Shown in pieces: positions 59,369-64,000 of a stretch of 64,000 nucleotides of DNA (within the stretch, counting starts at the first letter, position 1; every line of letters begins with the position of its first letter). Made by a program: the position numbers and the translations under genes. The stretch is from Prinia subflava (Eukaryota > Chordata > Aves > Passeriformes > Cisticolidae). The DNA is taken from contig NC_086283.1 in NCBI RefSeq assembly GCF_021018805.1, positions 25,029,832 to 25,093,831 of the forward strand, read 5' to 3'. The notes beneath the pieces were generated by a model. That model did no database searches. It was not told the origin of the DNA and saw only the letters and a list, made by a program, of their open reading frames with translations.

Positions 59369-61384
59369 CAGCCTTACTATTCATCCTGGGCTTTGGCATT
59401 TGCCACATCCCTTTGCCTGTTGAAACACTTTCAGACTTCCAGCCTCAGACCCCCACCAGGGCTTGCTAGCCCTGTCAGGGGCATGGAGGTTCTATGGATA
59501 CAGGCAGCGTTCCTCTTCCCATGGGAGTTCTAGCTTGGGAACACTGAGCTGGTGGGTTGCTCAGGACAGCACAGGGCAGTGGTGATGCAGGGCAGTGAGG
59601 TATTTAAAGTCCCAGGGTTGTGAACAGGAGGGTTGGAACAGCCTTGGCACAGAGCCAGTCCCGCACAGCGCTTGGGAGCCCAGTGGTGATTTACGACAGC
59701 AAAGGTCTGCTGCACCAGAAGTCTATTCATCCAGAAAAATAAACAATTTTGGAAAAGCCTCAGCCTTTGGAAGGCTCTCACTCTGCAGAGCAGGGGTTGC
59801 TGAGAAGTTAAATCTGGGGTGAGGTACAAACCCCTCCACCCCAGTGAATTTTTGCTGCCTGACTCATACACATCCGTTTACAGAAATACAGGGCGCTGGA
59901 GAAAACCTGTTCATAGCACATCTCTGCTGGAGAAGGTCACAAGCAGTTAAGTGTGTCCTGCCAGCCCCATCCTGCTGAAAAGAAGTCAGGGCTGGACTGC
60001 AGGAGGGTCAGCTGATGGGTGGCCAGAATTTTGGAGCAAGAATCCCTCAAAGGAAGAGGTTTTGGCTCACCATTGCTGCAAAGCTACAAAGGTTAAGCTG
60101 CACACAGCAATTACAAACCTCACGTCAGGCGAGTCATCTTGTAACTTTTTAGGTAATGTAGCTTTTTTAGCCTTTCATTCCACATAAACAAACCTTGTGT
60201 GCACATTAAGCTCTTAGCATTTATATCACTGAACTTTTAAAGCTCCTTCAGCATTCCTGTGAACAGCAACTGTAACGTAGTTGAATTTTCTCTTGCATAT
60301 TATACAGAACATGGACACGGCTCTCCACAGGTTAAAACTGTGTTGTTGGGGGCTTTTTTAAAAAAGGCTTTGAGGCAAGCAGGGTATACAGTTGCAAGTT
60401 CCAGCTTAAATGATGACAGAGCTACAACAACCTTAAGGGTGATTTACTTTTCCATTCCAGTTCTGCTGGTGTTTTCCTCACACAGATCACAATACCATGC
60501 GGGTACGCACCTCTGCAGATGGCTCATGCAGTATGGGACAGCCCAGTACTAACAACTGGCATTAAAAGGGTTTCTCTTACAGCCCCAGAGTCTTGCCTTC
60601 AGTGTTTCTTGGTCACTACTCTCCCTATGACTCTGTTCACCTGAGGTGGATCCTGAAATTAAAAATTCTGCTGACTAGTACTATCAAGTTCGGAAGACCT
60701 GAGGTTTGCCTAGGGAAAGGTCATATTCTTTACACACATACCAAAGTCTTCACAGAGCATATAACTGAGGGGGAAAAAAAAGACAGCATCTAATCATGCC
60801 TTTTCATTTGGCTCTGTCTGGTGAATCCTCTCCAAAAATTAAAAGGGAGTTAATGAACACAATTAGTCTGTGAAAAAGCACACAAGCCTCCAGATTTCTG
60901 AATGATTTCTGTAAGAGATGAGTTACATGGCACTGATCTCACAGCAGCAGTCAAATCCCATTTCCTTCCAAAATCCTATTGGCCAGATGGTCCAGAAAAC
61001 TCAAGGGAAAATTACTTAAATGTTTGGAAAGGCTTTCAGTGTTAAGTTAGTCTCCAAAATGAAACCAGACTACCCTTTTAATTAGTCTTACAAGTGAAGT
61101 ATAGCCTGCTTTTCTAATGAATTTAAAACAGAGAGGAGATTCCAAGTTCAAAACCAAAAAATTCTGAATTCATCAGGAGCACTGGTGATATATTTTTTCT
61201 AAACTGATCTAATCAGCTTTGTGCAGCAGAAGTCCAGCTGGCAAAGATTCCCCTCCCAAGCAAACCACAAGTCACATGCACAGTAATAGTTCCTGAACAG
61301 CTACAAGCAGTTACTGTTCAATGCTGTATCTTCCGAATTTCTGTATTACTTGTAGGTATTGAAGTCAATCACAGCAGGACAGAA

Positions 61385-61496
61385 ATGTACAGTGAGCTCT
61401 AGAGAGGAAGAAAGAAAGAAAGAAATACCCCTGCAGAATAATTTCAAGAAAATGGCTAAACGCATTACAGCTGAAGAACCGCAAAGCCTTAAGCAA
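61385..61496 (+). repeat. 112-bp dispersed duplicate, copy 2
   Basis: This is the partner of 59257-59368, in the same orientation and 2,128 bp away. The tetranucleotide is AAAG instead of AAAT. The equivalent ATG at 61452 is followed by a stop after 19 codons. Confidence 0.9.
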
Positions 61497-64000
61497 TGCA
61501 GCTCGGCATAATTATGAGCACACACGAAGCAAAAGCAGCAGTGAATCATTGGAAGAACTGGTCACAAGAGGTACCAATAGTTTCCTGAAATGAACTACTA
61601 AACAGCCCTACCGGATTTTTGAAACTCCCATCTCTTTGTCTTGCCCTGTTTAAACAAGCCAAATTAATTTTGTACAGGGTGAGATGAAGCAGTGAACTAC
61701 ACAGTGAGCTGTGTGTGGGTAAAACAACACCAGAGCCTCAGCACAGGCTGGGGGCCCCCTGCCCTCCTCCCATGCACTGCTGGCTACATCTTCCAAAGGT
61801 TCCCTGCAGCACTTCCCACCAACAGCTGATCATGGATTGTCCCAACACTGAGGTTCTCTCCTCCGGCCCTGCCAGAAGCCAACCAGATGATCTTAATGAT
61901 TCTATGTCCTAAGGAATTTCTGCTGCTGAGTTCATTAGATCTGAATTTGTCTCATAAAGGGTCAAATTTCTCAAACAAAACAAACCTCACTTTACAATGA
62001 AAAAAAAAGTATATTTTCAACGGTTTCTCTGTTGCAAAAGGTGTGACTGCACAGATCCTCTCACAGGTTTGGACCAGAGCTTGTGACACAAGAAATAAAT
62101 CTGAGCCACTGGTTTAGTGTGTACACTTGTGTAAAAGTATCTCTGACAAGCAACTGCAGGGCTGCCACCCAAAGTTCACAGCTGATGAGAAATGAGACTC
62201 TCCATAAATCTACAGATGAAGGCTACATGGAAAGAGAAAACACTGACTAGTCTGACTCAGGACACACACTCACGTTCAGGGGCGTGGGGTTCGATGGGAT
62301 CACCCTGCTCAGGGTTTGTCAGCTGGTGTGTCACACGAAGCTTTCACAGGCAGCAGTGGGACTCTGTGAACTTCCTCAGCACCAAATACAATAGGGCCCA
62401 GGTACTACAGACAGAAGTATATTCAAAACTGAAACACTGAAATCCCCTGGCCTAGCCCAAGGCACCTCAGATGTCAGTGACGCTGCACCAGAACCCTTCT
62501 CATGATTGAGTCTCATAGCCTTCTCATTTTCCAAGCTCTGAACCCTATGTGTTTCCTTTACCTTGTAACAGCAGTAGCTTGTCCAACCAGCTGCACGACA
62601 TCTAAAACAGTGTCAAGAAAGACAAAAACAAAACAGCAAAACAACCTCAACATTCCGCAAGGCATCCAGCTAATTCCAGCAACATGCTGGCTTACACATA
62701 TAATACAAACTTTAAAAACTAGCATTTCTGCTTTAACATCCTCATTGTGCTCACTTGAAAATTTTACTTTAAAAGTTTAACCATCCACGAGTTTCCAAAC
62801 AAGCTTCCTTTTGCAGCTCCTTTGCATATTCCATCATCAACATCCAGATGCCAAAACACACCACCTAGAGCTCCCTGCTGCTTTGGATAAATATGGTATT
62901 ATGTGCCAGAAGAAAATTTTGCAGGATAAACTAAAACTCTACAGCATTGCCAATGCATCTATGCAAATATCAGAAATTTAAACAATCAGGTCTCTACTTA
63001 AAACAGAAGTGTCATTAAGAAAACAACTCAAAGTGCATACGAAAACCCCACACCAGAAAAGCCCAAGTGCTTTGCATTGCGTTCTACCTTCTGAGCCTTC
63101 AGCTTCAGGGGAGCACATGAGATTGTAAGAACTTGCACTACCAAAGACAGAAGCTCAGTCAGGTTTTTTTTTAAGAAAACAGAGCATATAGGATTGCACT
63201 GCTCTTGCATCCAATCGTGTTTTAACCAGTCAGCCCATTCCAACCAAACCTGAAGTCTCCAAGATGATACAATGCTTTGTGCAAATCAGAGGAGACAAAC
63301 TCCTTTCCTCTCTGCACCACTGAGGCCTACAGAAAACACCTATTTTTGACATGTTTGCACAAGAAAATAACCTAACACATTCAGTAACTGCAGAATTACA
63401 CAAAAACAAACACCTAACAAGAAGGGGCTCTGAAATTAGTCACTGAGTAAACTTTTGGGACTGGGTCCCCTTCACTGATTGTGATTTGCCATTTGCTCTG
63501 TAATCAAGTGAGTGCAAGGTGAGCACAAAGCACCATCGTGCCACTGTTAGCACTTCATATCCTCTCTGAATAGGTCAAACAAATTACATCATGTGCAAAA
63601 GACTGGAAAAAAACGCGGTTTCATATAATTATTTTTAAAGACCTGGTTTGCATACATGGTTTGACCCAGTTTAATTAGAAATGTTATTTCCAGCTCAATT
63701 TTGTTAAGCGTGGACATGCTCAGTGGCCTGAATCAGGTTTGTCATTTCCCTTTCACTGATCCAGCCAGACCAGTCATCAAAATGCTCATTTTTTGCATAA
63801 CTCCATTTCTGTCCACTTTCACAGCAGCTTTAATAGAAGGAGATTACTGCTCAGTTCTTTGAAAATTTCTCTTTACTTCTGCTACCAGCTCTTTCTCCTT
63901 TTTAAAAGAGAATTTGTTTAAGAAAAGTCAGCAATTACTGGAGTAATTTAATAATCCTTTGTCTCACGATCCAGTAAGAAAGAACATAGGTTTTATCACT

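Larger units (their letters stand above)
50383..64000. other. Upstream intron, 13.6 kb, no exon recognised
   Basis: Holds the CR1 end at 50.5 kb, a T17 run and the 112-bp duplicates. I looked on the minus strand for the glycine-loop exon (GIFEL...VGNGTYGQVYK type) and did not find it, so the first exons probably lie beyond 64 kb. Confidence 0.55.

Noticed and set aside
61880..61912. Possible CR1 3' remnant (CCAGATGATCTTAATGATTCTATG)
   Set aside because: Too short and lacks the AGGTCCCTTCCAACC core, so not called.

Overview
The window looks like intronic DNA of a bird, probably a songbird. It is about 40% GC, carries several CR1 LINE fragments in the state typical of avian genomes, and holds two avian-type endogenous retroviral insertions. 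The long introns and modest GC suggest a macrochromosome. No bacterial-style genes, rRNA, tRNA or CRISPR arrays were seen.

One host gene spans most of the window on the minus strand. I could place 18 exons between 50,382 and 5,503. They join in frame at every junction (2,012 nt, 670 codons) and encode a Ste20-type kinase of the GCK-IV family (MAP4K4/TNIK/MINK1/NRK). The first exons, with start codon and glycine loop, lie beyond the right edge or were not recognised. The C-terminal CNH domain lies beyond the left edge. Eight exons (50.4-33.9 kb) carry the kinase domain from the VAIK-type lysine to the end of the C-lobe. The next three (32.3-30.2 kb) carry an acidic stretch and the start of a Gln/Arg/Glu-rich coiled coil. 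The remaining exons (22.2-5.5 kb) carry a Ser/Pro-rich linker ending in the conserved DYSSSS acidic/serine block. The kinase domain is more divergent than I would expect for avian MAP4K4, TNIK or MINK1, and the region is AT-rich, so I infer NRK. The family call is firm; the paralogue call is tentative.

Two elements interrupt the gene, both on the plus strand, antisense to it. (1) 22,643-29,739 is a young provirus with two 687-bp LTRs that differ at six sites. It has a tRNA-Lys-type primer binding site, a matrix-like Gag fragment, about 3 kb of unrecognised non-viral-looking sequence, a short integrase-tail-like remnant, a polypurine tract and the 3' LTR. (2) About 10,389-12,113 looks like a solo LTR with a 40-bp minisatellite. 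It contains a CpG-rich block followed by 34 codons clearly homologous to the N-terminus of GCK-IV kinases, on the strand opposite to the host gene. A retroviral LTR seems to have captured the 5' end of a GCK-IV mRNA, possibly of this very gene.

The rest is intron: CR1 remnants at about 16.88-17.34, 30.69-31.17 and 50.50-50.60 kb, simple repeats, five short perfect inverted repeats, and a 112-bp dispersed duplication at 59.3 and 61.4 kb. I recognised no exon in 50.4-64 kb.
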